Assembly: GCA_024195265.1 (NCBI GenBank)
Contig: JAJLRJ010000014.1
Coordinates: 17,397,459-17,461,458, forward strand
DNA length: 64,000 bases
Direction of reading: 5' to 3'
Origin: Dendrophyllia cribrosa
Lineage: Eukaryota > Cnidaria > Anthozoa > Scleractinia > Dendrophylliidae
Positions 10,582-22,300 of the stretch are shown here, in pieces; within the stretch, counting starts at the first letter, position 1; every line of letters begins with the position of its first letter. The position numbers were made by a program, and so were the translations under genes. The notes beneath the pieces are model-generated. The model saw only the letters and a program-made list of their open reading frames with translations. It searched no databases and had not been told where the DNA came from.

Positions 10582-11045
10582 ACCGACTTTTTGATACAAA
10601 AAAGCTCCCTTACTGGGTAAGGGGTGGGGAAGTGCATAGGGACAAAATCATTCTCTCGATGACAAAATCATTCCATTCCATTCCGTTCACACCATTCTCT
10701 AGAGTAATTGCCAAATACTATTTCATAGCTCCCACAGGCAGCGCAACTTGGGAAAGAACTTGTATTTACAATGTTAGGACATCGGTAAAGTTATTTGCGG
10801 GCACCAGTTTATAATAATGGTTGAACATAAAGGTTTGCCGGTATATGAATGGGATGATCAGCACGATAGCTTTTTCTAGGCTTTCGGATAATCGGCACGA
10901 GTTGTAAAACGCGAATGCGAGCGAACGAGAAAAATAACACACAATCTGAGAGCTTTTAGTTAAACAGTATAATGCCGGCCAACATACAGATCATGTTGCG
11001 ATAAATGTATCCCAGTATTGCAGTAATACACTATGAATAACTGTC

Positions 11046-11225
11046 AATTTGGCGTAGTGGTTAGACTGTTAGAGAGACTAGTCTCGGGCTTGGATTCGAT
11101 CGAATGCCGGTCTCTGCGTTCAGTAGGTGTTGAATCACATAGAAGGGTATGGACAGGAAATTTGTCCATCTTGACATGAGTACGGTTAGGTTGGAAAACG
11201 TTAACTTGGGCCGCTATAAAAAAAG
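11046..11225 (+). repeat. tRNA-derived SINE candidate
   Basis: Begins with TTGGCGTAGTGGTTAGACTG, a good Pol III A box. A damaged B box follows (ggattcgatcgaatgcc in place of ggttcgaatcc). The tail runs into cgctataaaaaaag. It does not fold as an intact tRNA. Confidence 0.5.
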
Positions 11226-11391
11226 AGTTTTTCCGTCTTTTCGAACCGTTACCTTCAGAAAAATTTCACTTTCCAACATTTCTCTCAGTTTAGTTGCAGT
11301 ACTGGCATTTTGGACCGTTTAGACGAAATGATCATTCCTTAACCGTATTCAGCTGGGCTTTTTTGGAGTTCCTAAGCCTGGGAGAGGTGGT

Positions 11392-11413
11392 GGGGGGGGG
11401 GGGGGGGGGGGGG
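11392..11413 (+). repeat. poly-G tract
   Basis: 22 consecutive G, preceded by gagaggtggt and followed by gaggga repeats. Confidence 0.95.
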
Positions 11414-12726
11414 AGGGAGGGAGGATTTTTGTATTTCAGAAAACAGTCCAAATTGACTCGAAAGTAATCAAAATTGCGTAAAAATATAGCCGACTCGCTT
11501 GCGGGATCACGAGAAGTACTCCGGAATCTCTTCTTTGCTACTTAACTTCTTTATTTCAGCTACGCACAATCACCGTGCCTGTTTTCGTCTAACACATCTA
11601 ACTTACAAGCCAATTTTCACGCGACTTTTTAGCGTGTTGTAAACATGTTTGCGCTCTTTCCAGAGATAGTAACAGGTGGGAGCATGCATTGATAGCAAAG
11701 CACATAAGTGCACTCTCCCACAAGGATACTTATCAGTGAGAACTTAAGAACTAACCAATCCTAGACACGCAAAGAGAAATGTTATGACAGTCTTGAACTT
11801 GGCCTTGCCTTAAAGGAAGTCTCAGCACAGGTTGGCGGGAAATTGTGAAATATGGCTACAGCCTTAACTATTCAAAACCCTTACTCTCGGAATAGACGCC
11901 CTAAAAGGACATCTGCGTGAACTGGAATTAAGAAGTGGTAATTACTAAAAATACACTGACAAAACTATCAATTTTCAGGTTCTTCTCCGGTACAACCTAG
12001 GTGTTGATTGCTGGAATTAGAGGTTGTAAAGAGCTGCGTGGTATCTGGATTACTGTGGAATCAACCCAAAAGTTGTCAGATTCCTCTCGTTTCTGCAAAA
12101 GTAGTGTGCTTTCAATGCTCCAACGGTAATATGCCTACTTTTAGTAACACGCGCAAGCAAGCGATCTCAAGGTCACGTACGCAAACAATTATTTTAGCTA
12201 CCGTAGTTGTTTTAATCTATTTTGAATCAAGTCCAGCAATTTTGATTGCTCTCTCTCTCTCAAGCAACCAAAAAAACTAAAACTATAAAAATATTGGGTT
12301 TGCCTGCGGCAATAACAAATTGGGCTAGATTGTTTTCAACGGCATAAATCAAAACTGCTACCGCGGTCCGCAGTCAACATAATGTACATAACCGTGTAAC
12401 TGATCCCTTCAACGAAACAAAAACATTGTGTGTATTTCTGGTTCTTTGAGCGTGCCAAGCGAAAACGATAAAACGGTGAGCATTCATCCTTTTAAAAAAA
12501 TACATCCTCGACGAAACAAAAACATAAATTTGAAAGTATCTGATCTCCTCAAGGAAACAAACCAGAACGGAAAGAAGCGAGGAAAATCGATAACTTCTTG
12601 CTTTATTCCATAGAGATCCAGCAACTACGTTGGCCCGGAGAAGAACCTTCGTCCATGTTCAACTGATTTCCAGACATTACCAAGTCGAATGGATAGCATA
12701 AACCGCTTGAAAACCTGTCGAAAGCG

Positions 12727-13122
12727 CCCGGGGGGGGTACTCCCTATAATGGGCTATACGGGGATGCTCCGCCCGAAAGGGGTACCTTTTTGAGGCTGGA
12801 GGTATATGAAAGGGTCGGGATTTCACGAGTTACAGTATGTGAAAGGGTAGGGATTTCACGAAGAATAAGAAATGGTAGCGAAAACACGAGTTGAAGCATA
12901 AAAAAGGTAGGGAAAACTGCAATTTAAGTATTATAAATGGCCTTTCAGACGCACGCAAAGGCTATATGAAAGGGGTACCATTTTCAACGAAAGGTATATG
13001 AAAGGGTACCATTTTCAATGAAAGGTATATGAAAGGGGTACCTTTTCTGTCAAAAACGGTATATGAAAGGGTAAGGGTTTGTACCTGGGGGCGGAGCATC
13101 CCCGTACAAAACTTTGTTGAGT

Positions 13123-13153
<31 letters not shown>

Positions 13154-13162
13154 ACCCCCGGG
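12727..13162 (-). mobile_element. poly-G inverted-repeat element, copy 2 (hAT-like TSD)
   Basis: 436-bp inverted relative of 6583-7017, flanked by an 8-bp duplication CGAAAGCG (12719-12726 and 13163-13170). It starts cccgggggggtactcc and ends with 30 C (13124-13153), then acccccgggc. The interior shows ggtatatgaaaggg units, the complement of copy 1. No transposase is encoded. Confidence 0.9.
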
Positions 13163-13329
13163 CGAAAGCGTCGTCGAAAGCATAAACAGAGACAGTCGTG
13201 CATAGATGTATGCACGAGTCGGCTTGTCATCACTTTGTTTTGATTGGATGCCGAGACTCTCCCGAGACTGCCGACGGTTTCGTAGTATATCTTCTTCCGC
13301 TCTTGAATGGTTCTCAAACATAGCCTCTT

Positions 13330-13492
13330 CCAGGCGTTCAGTTAGTGGGGCGCGAAAGAAAAATCGGGCGCAGGAGAAAAAAACCGTGGGGAGGCTGGGG
13401 AGAGGTTCTTTCGCCCCCTCCCCCCAGCCTCCCCTCGGTTTTTTTCTCCTGCGCCCGATTTTTCTTTCGCGCCCCACTAACTGAACGCCTGG
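13330..13492. mobile_element. 163-bp foldback element
   Basis: Arms of about 70 bp, starting ccaggcgttcagttagtggg and ending with its complement, are almost perfectly complementary around a ggggagaggttctttcgccc centre. No coding capacity and no clear target duplication. Confidence 0.9.
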
Positions 13493-13663
13493 AAGCGGTA
13501 TCTCAAACAATTCATTGTTACTTTCGGAAAACCGAGACAGAAAAATTCTCGATTCTACATGATTAGTAAACTGCCTACCGGCAGCAAAAAGGTTTTGATC
13601 AGAAAGTTGACAGTCGGCCCCAGTGGGCACTTTGTGACCCCTCGGCAAGCAAACAGGACATAT

Positions 13664-14805
13664 ACAACAATCTAATCCAATCTAATCTAATATTATAATT
13701 CACAACGGTTTCCCATCACTGTGAATGTAAATGTGAAAAAAAATACAAAAAAGCACAGACATATATACAAAATCAGTGATTGGTACAAAGATAAACAGAA
13801 AGTGCCGATTTAAAAGCGTCCACACTGGGCTAATTTAAAATGGAAGAGGGTAAAGCGTTCCATTCTTTTAAAGTTCTAGTAATGCATGGTTCAATTCCTA
13901 CAGTTACCATCCCCCCCCCGGGCACACCCCCGGGGATTTGCCATTTTTTCTTCACTTGGCGTCCTATTCCCCACCCCCGGGCACAAAGAAAGAGGTAACT
14001 CCCCACCCCCGGGACACTCAACAGCAAGCTGCACCGTTTCTCAAGAAGACAGAAATATTTAATATATAAATCCACCGAACAGTTTACAAAATAGACATGG
14101 ACTGGACTAGACTCGTATGGCTACAAAGATCAGGAAGCAGCTTTCCCATTGCTCGCGTTTCTTTGGCTTTCATCGCTCCTCTCTTGCGGTTGTTTCGTGT
14201 ACTGAGGATGTGTTCTTCCCATCACTTCGCATCATCCACTGACAGGCAACACTCCTTCAAATACAGGCTTAACTTTGCCAAATTGTTTTCTTCTAGCCAA
14301 TTACTAACAAATTGTAAGGATTTCCCAGCAAAGAAGTCCGCTTGTTGAGTCATGTCGTCCGCCATGTGCTTCGACGAAATTTTCGCCCCACAATTCCTTG
14401 TGCACCAAGATTATCCCCACCCCTTACCCCCGGGACAAGACTACTTGCAAAATTCCCCACCCCTGGGCCACAAGGGCCGACTTTGTCCCGGGGGTTGCCC
14501 GGGGGAGGGGGGGGGGGGGGAAGGTAACTGTAGGAATTGAACCATGCATAAGGAAGTTATTTTTGTAAGTGTTGCTATAACTACCAATGTTAATAAAACG
14601 ATTGCGATGAAAAGAGCTTGTAACACGGGTGGGGCCCACAATGTACTCAGGAATATCAACCGCGATATTACCGTTCACTATTTTGTACATGTTGGTAAGC
14701 CGTGCAATTTTACGTCGTTCTAAAGAATGCCAGTTCAGATCGTTCAACAAGTAAGGATTACAAATTTTATTCAGCTCAGAAAGCACCAGCTTTCGAAAGA
14801 ATGTG
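13664..14805 (-). pseudogene. LINE 3' fragment split by a DNA element
   Basis: On the minus strand, 14786-14545 encodes LNWHSLERRKIARLTNMYKI and PEYIVGPTRVTSSFHRNRF. After the insertion at 13888-14543 the sequence resumes with TRTLKEWNALPSSIL and a stop at about 13830. This is the C-terminal end seen in CR1/L2-like non-LTR retrotransposons. The 3' end shows short attagatt repeats (13664-13690), a usual tail for such elements. The reverse transcriptase is missing, so this is a dead 5'-truncated copy. Confidence 0.75.
13888..14543. mobile_element. 656-bp inverted-repeat DNA element inside the LINE fragment
   Basis: Inverted ends GGTTCAATTCCTACAGTTACC are followed by C-rich or G-rich runs. ATGCAT stands on both sides (13882-13887 and 14544-14549); it may be the target duplication or part of the palindromic ends. 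The interior has repeated ccccacccccgggcac blocks. No open frame resembles a transposase. Confidence 0.8.
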
Positions 14806-14829
14806 AGTGCTGATCAAATTCTTGCGTAC

Positions 14830-15486
14830 GCTGTACTGTGGTTACCTTTAAATGCAGTTGGTTTCATCAATAGGTCAAAATACATTTGCTTCCTTAAACC
14901 AAAGATTCAAACTCCAAGGCATTAAAAATAGGTAACAAAAAATATTTTTAAAGAATCGAGCTCTGTAGTAGTCTTCAGGACAAAGTTATATATGGAGAAA
15001 ATAAATTTTGGAAAATTACAAGACATCCGCCGTGTTGGTGTATCTCTTCAGTACACCAACTGTGGCGGCTATAAAACTGATACAAGGAATAATTAAGCCA
15101 GTTATGAAATAAATATGCCCAGTTTTCTCTTCTGTACTATTAAGAGAGGGATCTTAAGATGTAAGATGACGCTTTTCTAATGCTATAGATTGTGTGAAAT
15201 GATATATATGAAATAAATCATATATGATTGTGTAAAATTGTTTTTGTGACATTTGATCAATCTCGTCCCCAGGGCCCTCCCGGCTGCCAAAACACGATGA
15301 AATGACATTTTCGGAGGTTATTTCCAGCGATTGGCAGCCGTGTTTGTTTTCTGGCAATCTGAAATGTACCTTTCCATGATGAAATCTCTTCGTTTCTTTC
15401 AGGCTGATTTTATCATGTTTTAAGCGGCAAAATACTCTAGGGTTTTTGGTGTATTTTTGCAGCGGTAGAGTCCACCTGCTCAGAAG
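14830..15486. other. intergenic stretch, nothing recognised
   Basis: AT-rich sequence. An open frame on the minus strand at 15154-15531 resembles no family I know and runs into the neighbouring repeat end, so I do not call it a gene. Confidence 0.4.
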
Positions 15487-15767
15487 GAGGTCGGACACCT
15501 TATGGAGAATTATATAACGTAACGTCGACACTTAGAATTTTATTTTCAATAAATTCAAGTGTAAAAAAGAAAATCTAAAATCCCCACTCAGGATTGAACC
15601 TGTGACCTCAGCCAGGCTTAGGCTTACATAGCCTACCGTACTAGGGTACCACCTAGCAGTTTCGGGCTGTTTAGGCCTAAATTTAACTATATAAACTGCT
15701 AACCCTAGCCTCAACTGAAAGCTAGCCAGTTACTCCCTTATATACTCTCATTAAGGTGTCCGACCTC
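15487..15767 (-). mobile_element. TIR element with tRNA-like core, copy 1
   Basis: 281 bp with inverted ends GAGGTCGGACACCTTA. On the minus strand the middle reads as a tRNA-like block: gctaggtggtac and the B box GGTTCAATCC followed by tgagtgggg. A related copy is at 63027-63309. It combines MITE-type ends with a SINE-type Pol III promoter. Confidence 0.8.
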
Positions 15768-16028
15768 ATTCTGAGCTATAGCATTTAGACTCAACCCTTG
15801 TCCAGGGGCTTCTACGCCCGACCCGCCATTTTGAATTGAACAAAGCGAAGAAGGCCCTTGGGACGAGGTTGACATTTGACGAACCAAATTTAACGAAACT
15901 TTAAAATGCTATATTTCTAAAAGAAAACGGTCCTTGTACGTGAAAATGTCCACAAATATTTATCTCACTGATATGTAAATATGTCGAAAGAAGAGCTTTG
16001 TGGTGGTAGTACTCAGGCTCAAAGCTTC

Positions 16029-16347
16029 TCAGTCAGGAGGCCTGGTCACCTGGTTTTTAATATAAATAGGGTTTACGTCACTGGGTTTGTGAATACAGTG
16101 AGGGGATGCTGGGCACCCGACAATCAAAACATGGTTCTCATTTAGCCACATTCGCCATAAACTTTTGTGAAAGCCGCGAGCGTCTAAGTCCCATATTTTT
16201 AAACATCTTGCAATATTGTACCACGTGGTCCAGTCCGCCCCATGATTCATTCTGATGTAAAAAACATAATTCTTGTCCTTTGTTGAAGGAACAAAATCCT
16301 TAGGATTTGTACATGGGTTTTTTGAATGATCCAGAACTTCCGCTTCA
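16029..16347 (-). CDS. POMGNT1-like: copy B exon 9 (C terminus)
   Basis: Acceptor tgttttcag; encodes [42 protein letters not shown] and [20 protein letters not shown], ending RPPD then stop. Confidence 0.93.
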
Positions 16348-19300
16348 CTGAAAACAAAAGCAGCAAAAATATATGAGAGAAGGGAACCTGTTGGTCTGCA
16401 AATTAGCCTGCAGTGCAGGCGTATTTTGGGGGCGATCGATCGTTTAGTTCTTCGGGTAATGTCTGGGCGCCATCTTGGAATATGAAATTAGAGGAAGATT
16501 ATAAAATGTGGCCATACGTTTTGGAATCGGATCAAAGATGGCGTACGAGCTTACGAACGAATTCAAAAAGTATTCGCTCGCCATAAAACGCCAACACTGC
16601 AGGCTATCTGCAAATTTTTGTTTTACACCCTCCCCATTTTAATTAATTAACAGGCCTTTTATTTCAGTTTTTGAGACCGTTTGAGCAGGTCTTTCAAACT
16701 ACAGGGCGACCATCTTTTGAAAGCGACCATCTCCCAATCTTATGCGACCACATGTCCATAATACTGAAATTTTCTCTTTCAGTCAAATCACTGAAACTAT
16801 TATACCTTTCCTGGCACTTGGTACTGTTTGATCAAATCAGTTAAAGTGCACCTAAACCCCAATTTCTTTTTCTTTTAATCAACTCAATGTACGTTGAAAA
16901 GTCGAATAGTGAAATATTTCTTGTTTTTAACGTCGCGTTAGTGAGTTATAGAGATTTGAATTTACAAAATGCTAATTAGATGACGTCAAATCCACCTCCA
17001 AGTAATTTTTTTTTTACAAATCAATTGACTATAAACAGGATAAGCTCCTGCTATAAACAGTTTTTATTAGTATTTCTTAAAATTATTATCCTTAAGCCGT
17101 GAACTGCGTATAGTATAGTCGAAATATATATCGAGAAAGGGCCGATTTCATCACGTTTAACGCGACAAAATACTTGTCCAGGGGTTTCTCGGCTCACCCA
17201 GCCATTTTGAAAGCGGAGAGGGATCTGGGGGCGAGTTTGGCGGGTTTATTTTCCTGCACACCGCGGTCAAACGTCCGAGGCGTTTTTCGTTTTATTTAGT
17301 GGGATTTTATTAATATTAAGTAATGATCCGCATAAGAAGGATAGTGCTGAACGGCAATGCACGATGGAATGTCAACTATTTTCATTGTTTCAACTAGTGA
17401 TCTCATTGGCCTAGACTAAAAAACCGCTAAAAAGTTAAGGTTCAAGGTGCATAAAGTCTTATTTTTTTAAGGTTTCAAGTATTTTGAGACCCAATCGCAC
17501 AACACGCAATTTTTAAAAGATATTGTATTTGGGGAACTTCGTCAAAAAAGCAAAATTAGTAGCTATTGTCTTCTGCTATTCTGATTGGTTAAGCACGAAC
17601 ATTTCCTAAAATATATTTGACACAATTTTTACAATGAAATATATATATGAACCATCAGCTCCTCCTCTATTCTTAAAATCAAAGATGTTCTATGTGGGAA
17701 AGACCCATTGCCGCAGAACAATGAAGTTTACTATAGTTCTTATGTGAAGCATTACTTAAATGGAAATATGGGCAAGGATGAATAAAAAAAATAAGTTGAC
17801 GTTACTATCTTTTAATTTTTCCCAAAATGATGAGCTTTTTTCCGTTGAAAACTGACCAAAATTCTTTGCGCCTGATTAAAATTATGTTGGCAAATGGTGC
17901 CGACAATTCTGCAGTTCACAGTTTTTAAACGCTTAGAACTTTTTTAGTAAACTTTCAAAACGTTTGGTAAATTGACGGTGTATTGGCAATATATTTAACT
18001 TTAAACAGTGAAAATGACAACCTTAATTTTTAAGTACTTTGCTTAAATTTTGCAAATTTCTCTCGTTTGACCGCGGTTAAATTACCTGATACGTTTCTCT
18101 AGCTCCTTCTCGTAGCTGTCTTTGTACATGACATCCACGTTCAACTGAACATTGCGTTTATTATTGAGCGCATGTTTAGTGAAGTAAAAATGCTGCATGA
18201 ATGGGTTCATATTCAGGCCCGAGGCCCCAAAATGATAGGTGCGAGAGATATCCGGTATAATGCACTCGCGGTCCTTCCGGTTCTCGTCGGTCCTCATCCA
18301 CATGTCCCAATCCCAGAAAACATCGGGCGCAGGCCATATTGGTTCTAGTTCCTTTTTGTATAGTCTTCGACTCAGTACCCTGGAGGTTTAAAAAATAATA
18401 ATAATTTAATCCTTATACTCATAACTTTTACCGTTAGCTAAGGTCAGAATAAAAATGCTCTAAATTCCGTTGTGTATAAATATCAGTTGAACACCTCACA
18501 GCACCACACTGTAGGGTTAAACCACGGAATCAAAAACTAGAACCACCTTGTACAGCATGAAAAACTGTACCACAGGAATTAGAATCAGCTTTACAATGGT
18601 CACACTGTAGGGTTTAATCTCAATTGAGTGTCAAAAGTAATTACACAATTGCTTTAGTTTTGCATTGCTACACTTTGTGATTGGCTAAAAAATCTCGCGC
18701 CACTTTCTCGACCAATCAGAAGTAACACCAAAACCAATCGTGACTTGCTCGAGGTTTGTCTCTTAGAATAAGAGGTTTCACCACAGGTTTCACGGATATG
18801 AGAACTAGAAAAGTAATGTGTTTTTTTTTCATACGATCTGGGCTTCAGTACACTATGACCTCAGATTCAGTTTCGATAGATCAGGGATTTTGATACTGTA
18901 TCATTTAGGGCATCCAAGAGAACCTTAGCATTTTGTCCCAGTTTCTTCGTGATTAGAAATAAAAAAAAATTGTTAGCTAAACTCCAGTACTGGAGCTAAC
19001 GTTCAAAAAGGTCAATATAACAAGATAATTGTGCTAAAAACGCGCGATTGTTATCATAGAGGTGACACTTTGCGTCTCCTCTGTAATGGTCATGCATGAT
19101 CTTGCACCTGCTGACAATTCACATTTCTTACCATCCAAGACCTGGCATAGTTTCTACTCTGTACATCATCGCAGGATCCTTTGCTGTGTGAACATAGCCC
19201 TGGTAAAAACAACATTCAATCATGCCACCATTAAAAGGACACCATCCTGCCGAAATAACTAAATTTCGCTTCAATTGCTTTGGTTTTGCATTGCTACGCT

Positions 19301-22300
19301 TTGTGATTGGCTATAAAATCTCGCGCCACTCTATTAACCAATCAGAAGTAAAACAAAAACCAATCGTGACTTACTCGCACGCGTTTTCCCGCGCTTGGCG
19401 CCGCCGACATGTAATTGCTTCGAGCTCTGATTGGTTCATTGGATTGTTTACGACTGCTGTGATTGGTCAGGGTAATACAATACAGAAGCAGTAGTTTGGA
19501 GAAAAAGGATGAAAGTGGACAACAGTTCATCAAATTTGATTTCATGACAGGCGGTCAAAAAATCAAAATTGCCATTCCTATGAAATTTTGAATGTTTAAT
19601 CTGGTACTTTGTCTTTTTAGTTGATATATATTTCTTTGCTTTCATCACGTTGGACAATTTATTATACATATTTCAAGATAATTAATCAAGCAGTTAAAGC
19701 AAGCTCCTGGCCATAATCACGAAAAAACGATATTTCAGCTGGGGCACTGTCTCATTCCTGAAGTAGCAGAAGTTGTTCAATCTGAATGGAGACAAGATGT
19801 CCAGTCATTTGAGTAAAGAGACTTTGTCACCGCCTACTACTGCAGCGAAACTGTATACAACCCCCCCCCTCCCCCCCCCCCTAACTGTAGCGGACACCCT
19901 CAGGACAACGATTTGATCCTGAGGGACCACGATAAAAAGGAACATTCTGTTGGCTCTCTGAGCGGTCTGAATTTTACAACACGGACCGCTACTAAGATGG
20001 ACCGCTCACGAACTCACTTCGCCGAATTCCTTTTATGAAACAATGGACAAATGAAAACTGTTTTCTACTACGTATAAACATTTTTCCTCATGTTTGGCGG
20101 ACAGCCAGTTGCTTAAACTTTTCGCAAAGTGGCTTGAAAAATGCAAGAATATACTAAGCTTATACATGAACTCTACCAATATTTTCCCAATGCGGACCTT
20201 TCGCTAGTTCAATAACATTTATACATATCGCTATGTAGAGTTATATCCCGATATATCTTTATATGTATCTCTATATATCGTTACATATACCTAATACATC
20301 GTTATTATATCGCTATATATCGTTACATATACCTGATCATTCCAAGCTGATATACAATAGAGACTCTCGTCGTTTTCTAAGACTGGTAGAAGTTGTTTGA
20401 AGTAAGTGAGAATATCCTCAGAGATATCTAAATCCTCCTCAAGTATCACGAGATAGTTTGCATCGGGATAACGATCAAACGAGGCCGTCAGAGATTTCTT
20501 GTAATGCTAAAAATTCAGTAAAACATTCACAAAAAGTAAGTAAAGTTTGTTGGCGGTATGACAAAAAAAGTGGTCGTGAAGGATCATGTACAATTGCATT
20601 TGTCCTACTGTATTAATGACAGAAGGATGCCAATGATCATCTCATTAACATCCTCCTATATAACGGACACGTTATCGTCAGCAACCAGTTTAGCCGGACT
20701 TATAATCAAATTCAGCATCCTAGGGTCGTAAGTTTTACTTAATGATTCGGGTGGGAAAAAGGTGTATTGTTGAACCGGACGCATTATATTATTCTTAATA
20801 TCGTTATTAACTTAAGATTACCTAGCTTCAAACGCCAGACTGAAGGAGGAAAACCCTTTACTACCACCTGTTAAGTTGTCAGTTGTGGAATACTTTATCT
20901 CTTTCTTTAAGACAAAGGGACTTATTATATTCTTTTAAGCAGGCAATGTGGAATGAACGTTTTAATCAGCAGCTTAAAGTAAAGTAATAAGTTTAAGTTT
21001 TATTAACTATTCAAGTTCGAACTTTTTATTGATATTTAAATTCGTAATTTCATAGTTTTGTAAATTAGTGTAGTGTCAAAGAGGGCCACATTGACAAGTT
21101 TATTAGCTTTGCTATTTAGTGCAACCCTCTTTAAATAGAGACTCTATTTATTTATTTATTTATTTATTTATTCATTTATTTATTCTCTCCCATAAATTAC
21201 TAAACGGGACCTTTAATAGGTAGTCTTAACTCTAAAGGATGCAAGCTAATGCGAGGCTGGATTACACTATCAACCATTCAGTTATATATTAGGTTCTACG
21301 TTTTGTTTTCTTTGCGGATAGACTTTCCTATTTACATGTAGTTTAAAGGCCCGGGCACACGGTGCAACTTTCCTTGCACCGTTGTGCGCAACAGTTGCAG
21401 AAGTACTGAATCGAGTTCTACTTTTGCGACGTTGCGCGCAACAAACTGCATCGTGTGGCACCCCAAAAAAATATTGTTGCGCGCAACGTTACAACGAAAG
21501 TTGCACCGTGTGTCTGGGCCTTAATACAATTTAACGGAATTAACAACAAAGAGCGTCGGTGTTCCCTGTGGCCAGCATAATCCATATGTGCGCATGCACC
21601 AGGATCTCATGTGCTCACGGACTCAATTGCGTTCTCGTTTTTTTAGCACTTTGTAAGCCTCTGTTATCCCCTCCCTTTTCCCTCCCCCCCCCCCCCCCCC
21701 CCCCCCCCCGGTCCACTCTCTTATCAGTGTGATGGGTGCCTGTTTTCCTTTGCGTTGGGGCTCATGGCTGGGTTGCCAGGATTTACTAGCCATGGGGGCG
21801 GTCTCCATCTAAGAGCTGGCTGCAAATAGTGGCAGCTTCTGGATGTCCGACGCACCCAACCTCACTTTTAATAGCCATACAGTTGTTTAAAATATCATAT
21901 TAGTCTACCTGGGAAATCCTTGCGTTCTTCTCACTAACGGGCTCATGTTGATCGACCTTCAGACCAAACATCCGGGCTACAAAGGCAGGCTCTTCAAAGA
22001 AGCCGTCAATAAACACCGTTACCATGGAGGGAATCAGCCCCTGGACCCCCCGCAGTGTCTTAAGCATTCTGAACAAGTATTGAGGGCGATTGCTGGCCAT
22101 GACAAGAACCGGAAGGTCGATACGACTTCCGTCAGGTAAGGCAGGAGGATCAAAAGAGAGGAAATCTTGATTATCACCTTTTAAAAGCAAAAGAATGAAC
22201 AAGCAAAGTATATATCAATGTTAACATGATACAATTTAAGTGTCCAAGGGACATAACTCCAATACGTGACGTGATGGAATCAACTTAAGACTGAGACCAA

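Larger units (their letters stand above)
10600..12718. other. intergenic stretch, little recognised
   Basis: No open frame here resembles a known protein. It holds a tRNA-like SINE candidate at 11046-11225 and a 22-base G tract at 11392-11413 followed by gagg repeats. Confidence 0.5.

Noticed and set aside
12962..13648. 228-residue frame with a poly-Gly run
   Set aside because: It crosses the poly-G TIR element and the 163-bp foldback; Gly comes from the homopolymer.
15154..15531. 125-residue minus-strand frame
   Set aside because: No recognisable motif, and its start lies within the terminal repeat of the 15487 element.
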